7,956 bases of DNA from CAYNLG01 sp964397995 (lineage in GTDB: Bacteria; Planctomycetota; Phycisphaerae; FEN-1346): positions 1 through 7,956 of the forward strand of contig CAYNLG010000115.1 of assembly GCA_964397995.1 (NCBI GenBank), given 5' to 3'. A model generated the notes under the pieces. The model had not been told where the DNA came from and did no database searches. It saw nothing but the letters and a program-made list of their open reading frames with translations. Positions 1 to 6,065 of the stretch are shown here, piece after piece (the stretch's first letter is position 1; each line of letters begins with the position of its first letter). The translations under genes and the position numbers were made by a program.

Positions 1-1242
1 CCACGCCGAGCCCGCCCCGCTCACCGTGACCGACCCCGACGACCCCCCATAGTCCGCGACATCCGCCCTGACTGCCGCGACGCGGCCCCCCGCCGACACC
101 GTCAGAGACCCCGTCCCGCTCGCCCCGACCTGCAGGTCGTCCGTCAGCTCCCACGCGGCGTCCGGCCCCGTCACCGCGACCGCGCCGTCCGATCCGGCCA
201 GCCGGCCCACGGCGCCGCTGCCGCCGCTGACCTGCCCGCCGTCCTCGACCGTGAGTGTCGCGCGGCCGGCGTCGCCGACCGACAGGCTGTCACCATACGC
301 CCAACCGGAGCCGGCCCCCGTCACCAGGGCCGCGCTCGTGTGCGGCGAGGCGCTGACGCCGAGGTTCCCGCGCTGGCTGCTCACCTGGCCCCCGTCCGCC
401 ACCGTCAGCGTCCCCCAGCCCCCGCGGCCGACCCTCAGGGCCCCGCCCACCGTCCAGGTCGACCCGGCCCCCGTCACCGTTGCGTCGCCCGACCCGCCCG
501 GGTCCTCGCCCAGGTTGGCCTCGTCGCAGAGGACCGTGCCGCCGGATTCTACCGCCAGCGTGGCCGCGCCCGCGGTCCCCACGTACACCGTCCCGTCGCT
601 CGTCCATGCCGACCCCGCCCCGCGGACTGCGATGGCGGCGCTCGACCCGGCGTAGACGGCCGCCTTGGTCCATGCGTTCGTGACGGTTGCCCCGTCGGCG
701 ACCGTGAGCGCGCCCGCGCCGTACAGGCCGACGTACAGGTTGTCGTCGCTCGCCCATGCCGAGCCGGCGCCCGTGACCGTCGCCCCCCCCGTCGAGTCGG
801 CGTCGTACCCGAGGATGCTCGAGAGGCTGCCGCCGTTGAGCGCGGCCCCGCCCGAGACCGTGAGCGTCCCCGCCCCTGCCCGACCGATGTACACCCGTTC
901 GCCGAGCGTCCAACTCGTGCCCGGGCCGTCCAGCGTCAGCGTCCCGTGGCCCCCCGCCTCGTATCCGATGAAGCTCTGGTGCGTGACCAGGGCCGCCCCG
1001 GCCTCGACGGCCAGGTGGCCCGCGCCCTTGTCGCCGACGATCAGGTAATCCGTGCACGTCCAGCCCGACCCGACGCCGGTCACGGTGGCCGAGCCCGTCG
1101 CGCCCGAGACGTCGCCGAGGATGCCCTCGTCCATGGTCACCTGGCCGCCGGCCTCGACCGTCATTGCCCCCGTGCCCTCGCGGCCGACGATCAGGTCGTG
1201 GGTCAGGGCCCACGTCGAGCCCGCGCCCGTCACGGTGGCCGT
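1..1242 (-). repeat. Eight full ~50-residue (150-bp) coding repeats plus one partial
   Basis: Within the minus-strand protein, units start at residues 75, 125, 175, 227, 277, 327, 378 and 428, with a partial ninth from 478 to the edge. Six units are exactly 50 residues, one is 51 and one is 52. Conserved positions are the G.GS.W near unit positions 6-11, the VG at 19-20, the G.G.LTV around 23-28 and GG.V at about 31-34. A degenerate, poorly matching unit (residues 27-74) precedes the array. The units have diverged strongly, which suggests an old array and not a recent DNA-level expansion. The eighth unit is the most eroded: GPDAAW replaces GAGSTW. Confidence 0.88.
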
Positions 1243-1464
1243 GCCGTCGCCGGCGGCGCCCGACCCGAGCCGCGCGCTGTCGTCCGCGGCCGCACTTCCC
1301 GCGTCGATCGTCAGGGCCCCGGGATGCGTGACGCCCACGTACCGCCGGCCGAAGCTCATGTAAGCGTCCCCCGTCATCGTGACGGCCGCCCAAGCGGGCA
1401 AAGCAAAGGAGGTTAGTACAGATACGCATATTACGGCAAAGACAACAGGGCGTGCGGCGCGCAT
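1..1464 (-). CDS. Secreted T5SS/PEP-CTERM-associated repeat protein (3' end outside window)
   Basis: The frame is open without a stop for 488 codons, from the ATG at 1464-1462 to the left edge, so the C-terminus is missing. Residues 1-26 form a signal peptide (MRAARP basic start, hydrophobic core, cleavage likely after PAWA). From residue 27 on the protein is a tandem array of ~50-residue units with the pattern TVTGAGSTW..., then L.VG..G.GTLTVE.GG.V, then .LG...GS.G. This matches my knowledge of the T5SS/PEP-CTERM-associated repeat, which forms beta-helix-like passengers on autotransporters or exosortase-sorted proteins. The start is supported by GAGAGGGGA (1479-1471) six bases upstream. An extracellular or surface-matrix role is inferred. 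Whether it ends in a PEP-CTERM anchor or an autotransporter barrel cannot be seen here. Long open frames on the other strand and in another minus frame are shadows: only this frame gives a signal peptide and an ordered repeat. Confidence 0.9.
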   Translation of the reverse strand, partial: MRAARPVVFAVICVSVLTSFALPAWAAVTMTGDAYMSFGRRYVGVTHPGALTIDAGSAAADDSARLGSGAAGDGTATVTGAGSTWALTHDLIVGREGTGAMTVEAGGQVTMDEGILGDVSGATGSATVTGVGSGWTCTDYLIVGDKGAGHLAVEAGAALVTHQSFIGYEAGGHGTLTLDGPGTSWTLGERVYIGRAGAGTLTVSGGAALNGGSLSSILGYDADSTGGATVTGAGSAWASDDNLYVGLYGAGALTVADGATVTNAWTKAAVYAGSSAAIAVRGAGSAWTSDGTVYVGTAGAATLAVESGGTVLCDEANLGEDPGGSGDATVTGAGSTWTVGGALRVGRGGWGTLTVADGGQVSSQRGNLGVSASPHTSAALVTGAGSGWAYGDSLSVGDAGRATLTVEDGGQVSGGSGAVGRLAGSDGAVAVTGPDAAWELTDDLQVGASGTGSLTVSAGGRVAAVRADVADYGGSSGSVTVSGAGSAW

Positions 1465-1479
1465 GCGGTGTCCCCTCTC

Positions 1480-1523
1480 GCGCGGCACCCCTGGAATCGG
1501 GACCGGGCGCCCCTGTGCCGCGC
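1480..1523 (-). promoter_or_regulatory. 5' leader hairpin abutting the Shine-Dalgarno of the repeat-protein gene
   Basis: A perfect 9-bp inverted repeat (GCGCGGCAC / GTGCCGCGC on the minus-strand RNA) has arms at 1523-1515 and 1488-1480 around a 26-nt loop. Eight of the nine pairs are G-C. The 3' arm ends at the base directly before the Shine-Dalgarno GAGAGGGGA (1479-1471). A hairpin here could affect ribosome access or mRNA stability. The pairing is seen in the sequence; any regulatory role is inference, and the GC-rich background makes chance stems more likely. Confidence 0.4.
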
Positions 1524-1594
1524 TACCGGAGCGGGGCGCCGGCCGCGGGGCCGACGCCGGCAATCGACGGACGACAGACCCCTCGCTCCCCGGA

Positions 1595-1622
1595 AGTCTA
1601 CTCCAAAAACGACGCGTGTCAA
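1595..1622 (-). promoter_or_regulatory. Sigma70-like promoter for the minus-strand repeat protein
   Basis: On the minus strand a consensus -35 TTGACA (1622-1617) is followed, after 16 bp, by TAGACT (1600-1595, 4 of 6 matches to TATAAT). The predicted transcript would start near 1588 and have a leader of about 125 nt that contains the hairpin next to the ribosome binding site. The A-tract island begins about 110 bp upstream of the -35 box. The perfect -35 box in such a GC-rich context is the main support. Confidence 0.5.
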
Positions 1623-1733
1623 ATCGTGGCTCGGTTTGTGCGCGCGAAGGCCCCGGCCGGGTCATGGCGTCGGGGGGTATCCCGATGCGTGGGGCGCCAC
1701 GCCGCGTTTCGGGAGGCCGGCCCGTGCCCGCGG

Positions 1734-1867
1734 AAAAAAAAGTCACAAAAAGGACAAAAAAAAACAAAAGAGGGCAAAAAAAAGACAGAAGAGAGCAAAA
1801 ACACGGCCACAAAGAGAAAATACACGGTCAAAAAAAGGCCACAGAAAGGCAAAAAAAGGCTGGAAAA
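1734..1867. repeat. A-tract island with ~10-bp phasing (candidate curved DNA)
   Basis: The plus strand is about 60% A between 1741 and 1860, with only three T in those 120 bases, inside otherwise very GC-rich DNA. Runs of A include A8 at 1734, A5 at 1747, A9 at 1756, A8 at 1776, A5 at 1797, A7 at 1830 and A7 at 1851. The C that precedes successive A-rich runs falls at 1746, 1755, 1765, 1775, 1786 and 1796, so six in a row are spaced 9-11 bp. Phasing loosens after 1800. Runs phased with the helix turn are a known cause of intrinsic DNA bending. The unit is degenerate (roughly GGNCAAAAA), and GGCCACARA recurs at 1805 and 1837. Confidence 0.7.
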
Positions 1868-1898
1868 GGGCACAAACCGCACGCTTCGCCCCCGCGGA

Positions 1899-1926
1899 TC
1901 GACACTCCAGGCTACAAAACGATATT
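1899..1926 (+). promoter_or_regulatory. Weak promoter candidate for the A/B-module operon
   Basis: TCGACA (1899-1904, 5 of 6 to TTGACA) is followed after 16 bp by GATATT (1921-1926, 4 of 6 to TATAAT). It lies just downstream of the A-tract island and would give a leader of about 115 nt before the ATG at 2049. It is the best plus-strand match I found in this region, but it is not strong. Other promoters for the operon are possible. Confidence 0.3.
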
Positions 1927-1984
1927 CCGGCATGGCGCCCCAAAGGGCGTTTCGCGCGGCTCTGGCGTCGCCCCGGGTCCGCCG

Positions 1985-2003
1985 ATACACTGGGCCGGTG
2001 TAT
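1985..2003. promoter_or_regulatory. Inverted repeat ATACAC-N7-GTGTAT (possible operator)
   Basis: A perfect 6-bp inverted repeat with a 7-bp GC-rich centre lies 45 bp upstream of the ATG at 2049. Its AT-rich arms stand out from the surrounding sequence. It could be a dimeric repressor site or, in RNA, a small leader hairpin. No regulator is encoded in the window and I cannot assign a family. Confidence 0.3.
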
Positions 2004-2033
2004 GGGTTCAGAAGACCAGAGCGACCCGAGCAC

Positions 2034-2042
2034 GGAGGGAGG
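2034..2042 (+). promoter_or_regulatory. Shine-Dalgarno that fixes the start of the first A/B-module gene
   Basis: GGAGGGAGG ends six bases before the ATG at 2049. The open frame extends nearly 200 codons further upstream, so this site, together with the signal peptide that begins exactly at 2049, decides the start. Confidence 0.75.
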
Positions 2043-2048
2043 CGGGAT

Positions 2049-3266
2049 ATGCCGCGCACGCGGCTGGCGGGCCTCGCGGCCCTGGCGATCGCGATCACCC
2101 AGATGGCCGCGCAAGCCGCCCTGGAAACCCCTGAAGGCATTTATGCTCGCTACCGCATCTGTTTGGAGGGGGCCGCCGAGACCGGCGCGCCGCTCGTCGT
2201 GCATCTGCACGCCCGCGACGGCCGACCCACCACCGGCTGGGCCTCGCGCGGCACCGCCTTCGGCCGCGTTCTGGACCACGGCCTGCGCCGCAAGGGGGAC
2301 CGCCTGATCGGCCCCGTCGACGTGCTCCTCGGGGCCGTGCGCTACCGCTACCGGCTCGACGTGCCGGTCGGCGACGCCGGGCGAAAAGGCGGCTATGAGG
2401 GCACCTGCGGCACCCTGGGAGCCGGTATCGAGGTCCGGGGATCCGTGGAAGGGCGCGTCGAACCTTTGGCCGTCCCCGGGCGGCCCTTCCGCCTCGAAGC
2501 AGAGTTTGCCAGCATGTATACCCGTTATGGCCATATGCGGCATCCGCGGGCCGAGGTTTCCGTCCGCGGCGGCCGCGTCCGCGAGGGCACCTTCGGCTCG
2601 CGCAGCACCGGACGACGGGCCTATTCCGGCGAATTACGCGGCGGAAGGGCCCTTTTGGCCGGGGGACGCCTCGAAGCCGCCCTCCAGGTCGCCGTCATCT
2701 CCGGCGATGCCGCCAAAGGCGTCTATACCTTTTCCGTCGACGAACCCGTGACCTGCAACTTTGTGCGCGGCACCTACAAGGCCGTCTCCGCCGAGGGCGA
2801 CGTCTGGGGCGTCCACGGCTTTGGTGGCCGCCTGTGGGGGTTGGAGCCCGAGAAGACACAAGATACGGTATTCGCGCTGACCCTCCCCGGCGGCATCGAG
2901 GGCACGGGCGACGTCCTCCTGCTCATCCAGCGGAGCGGCTCCGCCCTCGGTCCGGCGCTGGCACGCGGCGGGAACGCGGCCGTGCATGAGGTGGACGTCA
3001 CCGGCCTCCAGGTGGCCGAAAACCGCCTTTCCGGGGCCGTTAAGGTGACCTACGAGCCCGTCCCCGGGGCCGATCCCCGCCAGGACTGGCCCCCCGGCGC
3101 GCGCGACGTCCGGGCCGAGTACACGCTCGACGTGACCTTTGGCGAAACCGGCCTCAAAGGCTCGTACAAGGGCACGTACGGCGTCGTGGAGGCCCGGATG
3201 GGCGAGGGCCGGGCCGTCGAGCTGAGCGAAGAGGACCTTCGGCGGGCGTTCGCGGCGCCGCGGTAG
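2049..3266 (+). CDS. Secreted A-B-A module protein, family not recognised
   Basis: This 405-residue protein begins with a signal peptide (residues 1-23; basic MPRTR, hydrophobic core, cleavage likely after AAQA). I do not recognise a named family. The mature part divides into three segments. Module A1 (about 31-137) and module A2 (about 272-384) share an ending of the form YRLDV......GGYEGTCG / YTLDV......GSYKGTYG, followed by a G/E-rich strand. Module B1 (about 147-263) has EVSVRGG, then a GELRGG...L.GG.LEAAL strand pair, then KGVYTFSVD. The same two module types recur in the next gene, so the pair looks like a duplicated family. The alternating hydrophobic/glycine pattern suggests all-beta structure, which is inference. 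No catalytic motif is visible. The next gene follows 54 bp downstream on the same strand, so an operon is likely. Confidence 0.85.
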   Translation: MPRTRLAGLAALAIAITQMAAQAALETPEGIYARYRICLEGAAETGAPLVVHLHARDGRPTTGWASRGTAFGRVLDHGLRRKGDRLIGPVDVLLGAVRYRYRLDVPVGDAGRKGGYEGTCGTLGAGIEVRGSVEGRVEPLAVPGRPFRLEAEFASMYTRYGHMRHPRAEVSVRGGRVREGTFGSRSTGRRAYSGELRGGRALLAGGRLEAALQVAVISGDAAKGVYTFSVDEPVTCNFVRGTYKAVSAEGDVWGVHGFGGRLWGLEPEKTQDTVFALTLPGGIEGTGDVLLLIQRSGSALGPALARGGNAAVHEVDVTGLQVAENRLSGAVKVTYEPVPGADPRQDWPPGARDVRAEYTLDVTFGETGLKGSYKGTYGVVEARMGEGRAVELSEEDLRRAFAAPR

Positions 3267-3320
3267 CAACACGCGACGTAACCCCTTTTGGCATAAACCC
3301 TTATGTGAAAGGACGCACCC

Positions 3321-4886
3321 ATGCGATCGGCTCTGACGGCTTTGGCGGCGGTTCTGGCATTGGCGGCTGCTCCGGCACGGGCGGCGGACGCCCCCGACGC
3401 CTGCGAACTGGTCCTTGTCGATGCCCTCGGCGAAGGACGCAATATGGACCTCTACCTTGCCTTCGGACCCCAAGGGAAGGTAGACCACGCCTTCGGCGCC
3501 GCCCGCCGGTTCAACCGCATGCCCCACACCGTCGAGAGCCGCACCGTGGTCCGCAGCGAGGGCGGCCTGGCGGGCATCGTCCACGTGACTATCCCGTTCG
3601 ACGGGTATGTGCCGAAGGGCGGGCAGCCGCTCGAAGCCGAGATCACCCTGGACGTGGATGCCTCCGGAGCCGCCCCTGAAGGCCGGTATATGGGGGTTTT
3701 CGGCGGCGAGCGCCGCGGCGGCAAAGTCGCCGGGCGGTGGATCGAATCGCCCGGTCCCACCGTGCCGCGCCGCCTCACGCTTCACTGCGAACGCGCCGTC
3801 TACTGGGAGGCCGGCCGCGTCAAGAAGAACCGCAAAGGAGTCCGTTTGGGCGTGGAAATCGCCGTGCGCGGCGGAAAGTCGTATGCGGCGCGGCTCATTC
3901 CCGCGGGAAGCATCACCGACGTGGGCATGTCGGCCTACGCCGGCGACCACGAGTTGACCCTGGAAGGCCACGTCCTGAAAGGCACCCTCACGGGCACGGT
4001 CTACCCGCAGAACGCCGCCCAGAGCGCGATCGCGTACGCCTGGACGCTGGACGGCCTCGTCATCGGCGACCGCGTCGCCGGCACCTTGAGCGTGACGGAG
4101 AACGGAAGTCCAGTCGGTACAGGGGCTTACCTCGGCGAGGTCCGTGCCGGCGCCCCCGACCCGCGGGACTGTCTGATGAAGCTGACCTTGGCCGAGGCGG
4201 TGCCGCCGCACAACTTCATGAACGTGTTCCTCTCGGTCGCGGGCGGCCAGGTCCTGCACGGCTTCGCCACGACGCCGAGCTTCAACAACGCGATCCACGA
4301 GGTGCGGCCGGAGGCCCTGGAACTGGCCGGAGAGGCCCTGCGAGGGCGTTTGGGCGTGACCATCCGCCCGGACGGCTGGGTGCCGAAGGACCGGCAGCCC
4401 ATCCCGTGCGCGTTCGAGGTGGACGCTCACCTGCTGGCCGGCGAGGTGGTCGGCCGCCATGAGGGCACGTTCGGCGAAAAGCCCGTGAAGGGCAAGATAG
4501 AGGGGGCTTTGGACCCGAAGCCGGACGTCCGGCAACTCGATGGCCTGACCCTGAAGATCGAGGACGGGCCCTTCGGGCGGGGCTTCTTCACGCTGGAATA
4601 CGAGGACGGGGTCTTCAAGAAGGGCCGCGTCTGGAACAACCACAGCGACCTCACCGGGGAGATTCGCGAGGCCGCCCTGACGTGGCAGAACGAGCGCTTA
4701 GGGGGCCATCTGACCGCGTTTGTGGAGAAAGGCGGCGCGAAGCGCGGCGTCTACACGGTCCGCCCGGACGGCGTGCTCGTCGGAACGATGGGCGCCGGCT
4801 TGGCGACCACGACCGCCGAGGACGGCCGCGAGAAGACCGCCACCTTCTGGATCAGCCTGAGACCGGCCGGGGCGGCGGAGCGGTAG
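3321..4886 (+). CDS. Secreted A-B-A-B module protein, family not recognised
   Basis: This 521-residue protein has a clear signal peptide (1-21, cleavage likely after APARA). GAAAGGA (3307-3313) lies seven bases before the ATG. The mature protein reads as two copies of an A+B pair. A3 (about 27-140) and A4 (about 283-396) align well. Both start with a short strand after Cys28 or Cys284 and carry HTV or HEV, then L.G...VTI, then DGYVPKGGQP / DGWVPKDRQP, then a .LDVD / FEVDA strand, and close with RYMGVFG....GKVAGRW / RHEGTFG....GKIEGAL. B2 (about 150-275) and B3 (about 407-513) share a central L.G.L.A.V strand pair; B3 has RGVYTVRPDG, matching KGVYTFSVD in the upstream gene. No enzymatic motif is seen. 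A structural or binding role outside the cytoplasm is inferred. Confidence 0.88.
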   Translation: MRSALTALAAVLALAAAPARAADAPDACELVLVDALGEGRNMDLYLAFGPQGKVDHAFGAARRFNRMPHTVESRTVVRSEGGLAGIVHVTIPFDGYVPKGGQPLEAEITLDVDASGAAPEGRYMGVFGGERRGGKVAGRWIESPGPTVPRRLTLHCERAVYWEAGRVKKNRKGVRLGVEIAVRGGKSYAARLIPAGSITDVGMSAYAGDHELTLEGHVLKGTLTGTVYPQNAAQSAIAYAWTLDGLVIGDRVAGTLSVTENGSPVGTGAYLGEVRAGAPDPRDCLMKLTLAEAVPPHNFMNVFLSVAGGQVLHGFATTPSFNNAIHEVRPEALELAGEALRGRLGVTIRPDGWVPKDRQPIPCAFEVDAHLLAGEVVGRHEGTFGEKPVKGKIEGALDPKPDVRQLDGLTLKIEDGPFGRGFFTLEYEDGVFKKGRVWNNHSDLTGEIREAALTWQNERLGGHLTAFVEKGGAKRGVYTVRPDGVLVGTMGAGLATTTAEDGREKTATFWISLRPAGAAER

Positions 4887-4930
4887 CGGCCTGAGGCGAC
4901 CGATGAGGCGGCGTTCGTTCGGGATCGATC

Positions 4931-4958
4931 TTGCATCGGCTGGAAGACGTGGTATACT
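4931..4958 (+). promoter_or_regulatory. Extended -10 promoter for the PEP-CTERM gene
   Basis: TATACT (4953-4958, 5 of 6 to consensus) is preceded by TGG, giving the TGN extended -10 element. A poor -35, TTGCAT (4931-4936), lies 16 bp upstream, as expected when an extended -10 compensates. Transcription should start near 4965, about 50 nt before the GTG. The PEP-CTERM gene is therefore probably a separate unit from the upstream operon. Confidence 0.5.
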
Positions 4959-4967
4959 CCAGTAGAG

Positions 4968-4978
4968 GTACACTGTAC
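4968..4978. promoter_or_regulatory. Palindrome GTACACTGTAC at the predicted transcription start
   Basis: This is a perfect 5-bp inverted repeat around one central base, starting ten bases after the -10 box, where a bound repressor would block initiation. A palindrome this short arises several times by chance in 8 kb, so its position is the only support. No matching regulator is identifiable. Confidence 0.25.
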
Positions 4979-5001
4979 GGAGTGCGCGCAACCGCGATGC
5001 C

Positions 5002-5009
5002 GGGGGAGG
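5002..5009 (+). promoter_or_regulatory. Shine-Dalgarno that decides the GTG start of the PEP-CTERM gene
   Basis: GGGGGAGG ends six bases before the GTG at 5016, which opens a normal signal peptide. The first in-frame ATG (5067) falls inside the hydrophobic core and would remove the basic N-terminus, so GTG is preferred. Confidence 0.7.
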
Positions 5010-5015
5010 CAAGCC

Positions 5016-5804
5016 GTGAGGCACTGGACCGTCCGTTCACGCTGGACGTTGGGGCTCTGTGCCGCCATGGCGCTGCTGCTGGCCGCCCGGGTGGCTCCGG
5101 CGGGCGTGGTGACCACCTACGAGGCCGAATGGCCCATGTCGGGGTCTGCGCTGAAGCTGAACCTCTACACCGACCAGGCCGAGCGAGACGTCAAGCAGGA
5201 CCGCCGCAACACCCAGACTTTCACGGTTACGCCCGAGATGGGCACCTTCACGCTCGACCGGTTCATCGTCGGCTACAATAAGATCAACGCGTCCAAGCCT
5301 TTCAGCCTCCGCATTCTGGAGGTGGCCGAGCCCAACGGGTCCGACTTGGACCCCGTCCTCGGCAACGGTGACGTGCTGGCCGTCCTGGTGGATATCTCTG
5401 GCCTGAGCACCCCGGCGTCGGTCAGCACCGGGACGGGCAACGGCAGCGGCGACGTGACGCCCCTCGTGTTCGACCTCAGCGGCGGCGACGAAGTGACGCT
5501 GCACGAAGGCCGTTTCTACGGCATTGAGCTCAACTGCGGCGACGACATCGAGTGCTTTGCCTGGGCCTGGGAGCAGAACGACCCGTTTCCAGACGGGCAG
5601 GGCTACTCCGGCGGCAGCACGCCCGGTTCGGACTACGCCCTGGCGCTGGTGGCCGTGCCGGAGCCGGCCACGCTGGCGCTGGCGGCCGTCGGCGGCCTCG
5701 GCCTGGCCCTCAGGCGGCGCCGCGGAACCGAGTCGGCCGGACCCAAGCAGTCTCCGCGCGCACCGAGGGCGTCGGCTACGGTTCCGGCCGCGTGTGGGAA
5801 CTGA
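5016..5804 (+). CDS. PEP-CTERM sorting domain protein with an abnormal C-terminal tail
   Basis: The 262-residue protein has an N-terminal signal peptide (1-29, Arg-rich start, cleavage likely after VAPA). Its ~180-residue ectodomain resembles the generic planctomycete PEP-CTERM proteins, with strands such as FTLDRFIVGY and LHEGRFYGIEL, a Cys174/Cys180 pair and a Trp/Asp-rich loop near 183-190. Residues 214-236 are a textbook PEP-CTERM signal: VPEPATLAL, a glycine-rich hydrophobic segment, then RRRR. Such proteins are exported by Sec, recognised by an exosortase and released to the surface or matrix. Normally the chain ends within a few residues of the basic cluster; here about 25 low-complexity residues follow. 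The tail overlaps, in another frame, the start of an FGE-like gene fragment, which suggests the original stop was lost in a rearrangement. No exosortase gene is in the window. Confidence 0.88.
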   Translation: MRHWTVRSRWTLGLCAAMALLLAARVAPAGVVTTYEAEWPMSGSALKLNLYTDQAERDVKQDRRNTQTFTVTPEMGTFTLDRFIVGYNKINASKPFSLRILEVAEPNGSDLDPVLGNGDVLAVLVDISGLSTPASVSTGTGNGSGDVTPLVFDLSGGDEVTLHEGRFYGIELNCGDDIECFAWAWEQNDPFPDGQGYSGGSTPGSDYALALVAVPEPATLALAAVGGLGLALRRRRGTESAGPKQSPRAPRASATVPAACGN

Positions 5805-6010
5805 CCGAGAGCGAGCGGCACGACGGCATGACCCGCTGGGTGCTGCTGCATGGCGGCACGGAGCGGACGATCGGCAAATGCAAGTACCACGCGCCGGGCC
5901 GCCCGAAGCAGCCGGACGAGGCCGCCAAGTTCATCCTGATGTGGCCCGGCCTGCCCCGATGCCATAGCATCACCTTCCGGTGCGTCGTGAACGTGGCCGA
6001 GGGCGAGTAG
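5765..6010 (+). pseudogene. C-terminal remnant of a formylglycine-generating-enzyme (SUMF1) fold protein
   Basis: About 81 codons plus TAG, in the frame where 5765 begins a codon, match the final part of FGE-sulfatase-domain proteins. GRVWELTES corresponds to the GNVWEWT or GNVWELTES motif, RWVLLHGGT to the RVLRGGS motif, and AAKFILMWPGLPRC followed by ITFRCVVN to the closing ...GFRCV strand. Members normally have some 200 or more residues before this point. None are visible here, because the upstream DNA codes for the PEP-CTERM protein in a different frame. The motif spellings are also eroded (GR for GN, HGGT for RGGS, TFRC for GFRC). There is no plausible start or ribosome binding site, so I call it a 5'-truncated remnant left by a deletion or insertion. 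Assembly error is the main alternative. Confidence 0.65.
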
Positions 6011-6052
6011 GCCCTTCGGCATCCGCGCGGCCGCCAACCCGCAATCCGACCC

Positions 6053-6060
6053 GAAGGAGG
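6053..6060 (+). promoter_or_regulatory. Orphan Shine-Dalgarno before a lost start codon
   Basis: GAAGGAGG is one of the strongest Shine-Dalgarno matches in the window. The codon five bases later, in frame with a signal-peptide-like sequence, is AGG (6066-6068), one substitution from ATG. No ATG, GTG or TTG in that frame lies within useful distance. Confidence 0.55.
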
Positions 6061-6065
6061 CCACC

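Larger units (their letters stand above)
1465..2048. other. Gene-free divergent intergenic region
   Basis: These 584 bases separate the minus-strand repeat protein from the plus-strand A/B-module genes. They hold a leader hairpin, a sigma70-like promoter for the minus gene, an A-rich phased island, a weaker plus-strand promoter candidate and an inverted repeat close to the plus-strand start. The plus-strand frame is open through the whole stretch, but its translation there is a lysine-rich product of the A-tracts followed by low-complexity basic sequence, with no recognisable domain. I therefore treat it as non-coding. Confidence 0.75.

Noticed and set aside
290..1429. Long open frames (379 residues minus, 358 residues plus from 340) inside the repeat-protein region
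   Set aside because: Their translations are Arg/Gly- or Arg/Pro-rich with no domain. The true minus frame, open to the window edge, gives a signal peptide and an ordered 50-residue repeat.
1452..2048. A 199-codon N-terminal extension of the first A/B-module gene
   Set aside because: The frame is open but encodes a lysine-rich product of the A-tract island plus basic low-complexity sequence. The signal peptide and strong Shine-Dalgarno place the start at 2049.
2634..4643. A 669-residue open frame on the minus strand across both A/B-module genes
   Set aside because: It is a GC-rich antisense shadow: no signal peptide or domain, low-complexity composition, and it crosses two genes that each have their own start, signal peptide and internal repeats.
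4900..4939. CCGATG ... CATCGG inverted repeat after the second module gene, considered as a terminator
   Set aside because: The stem is only 6 bp with a 28-nt loop and no following T-run, and it overlaps the promoter of the next gene. No convincing intrinsic terminator was found in the window.
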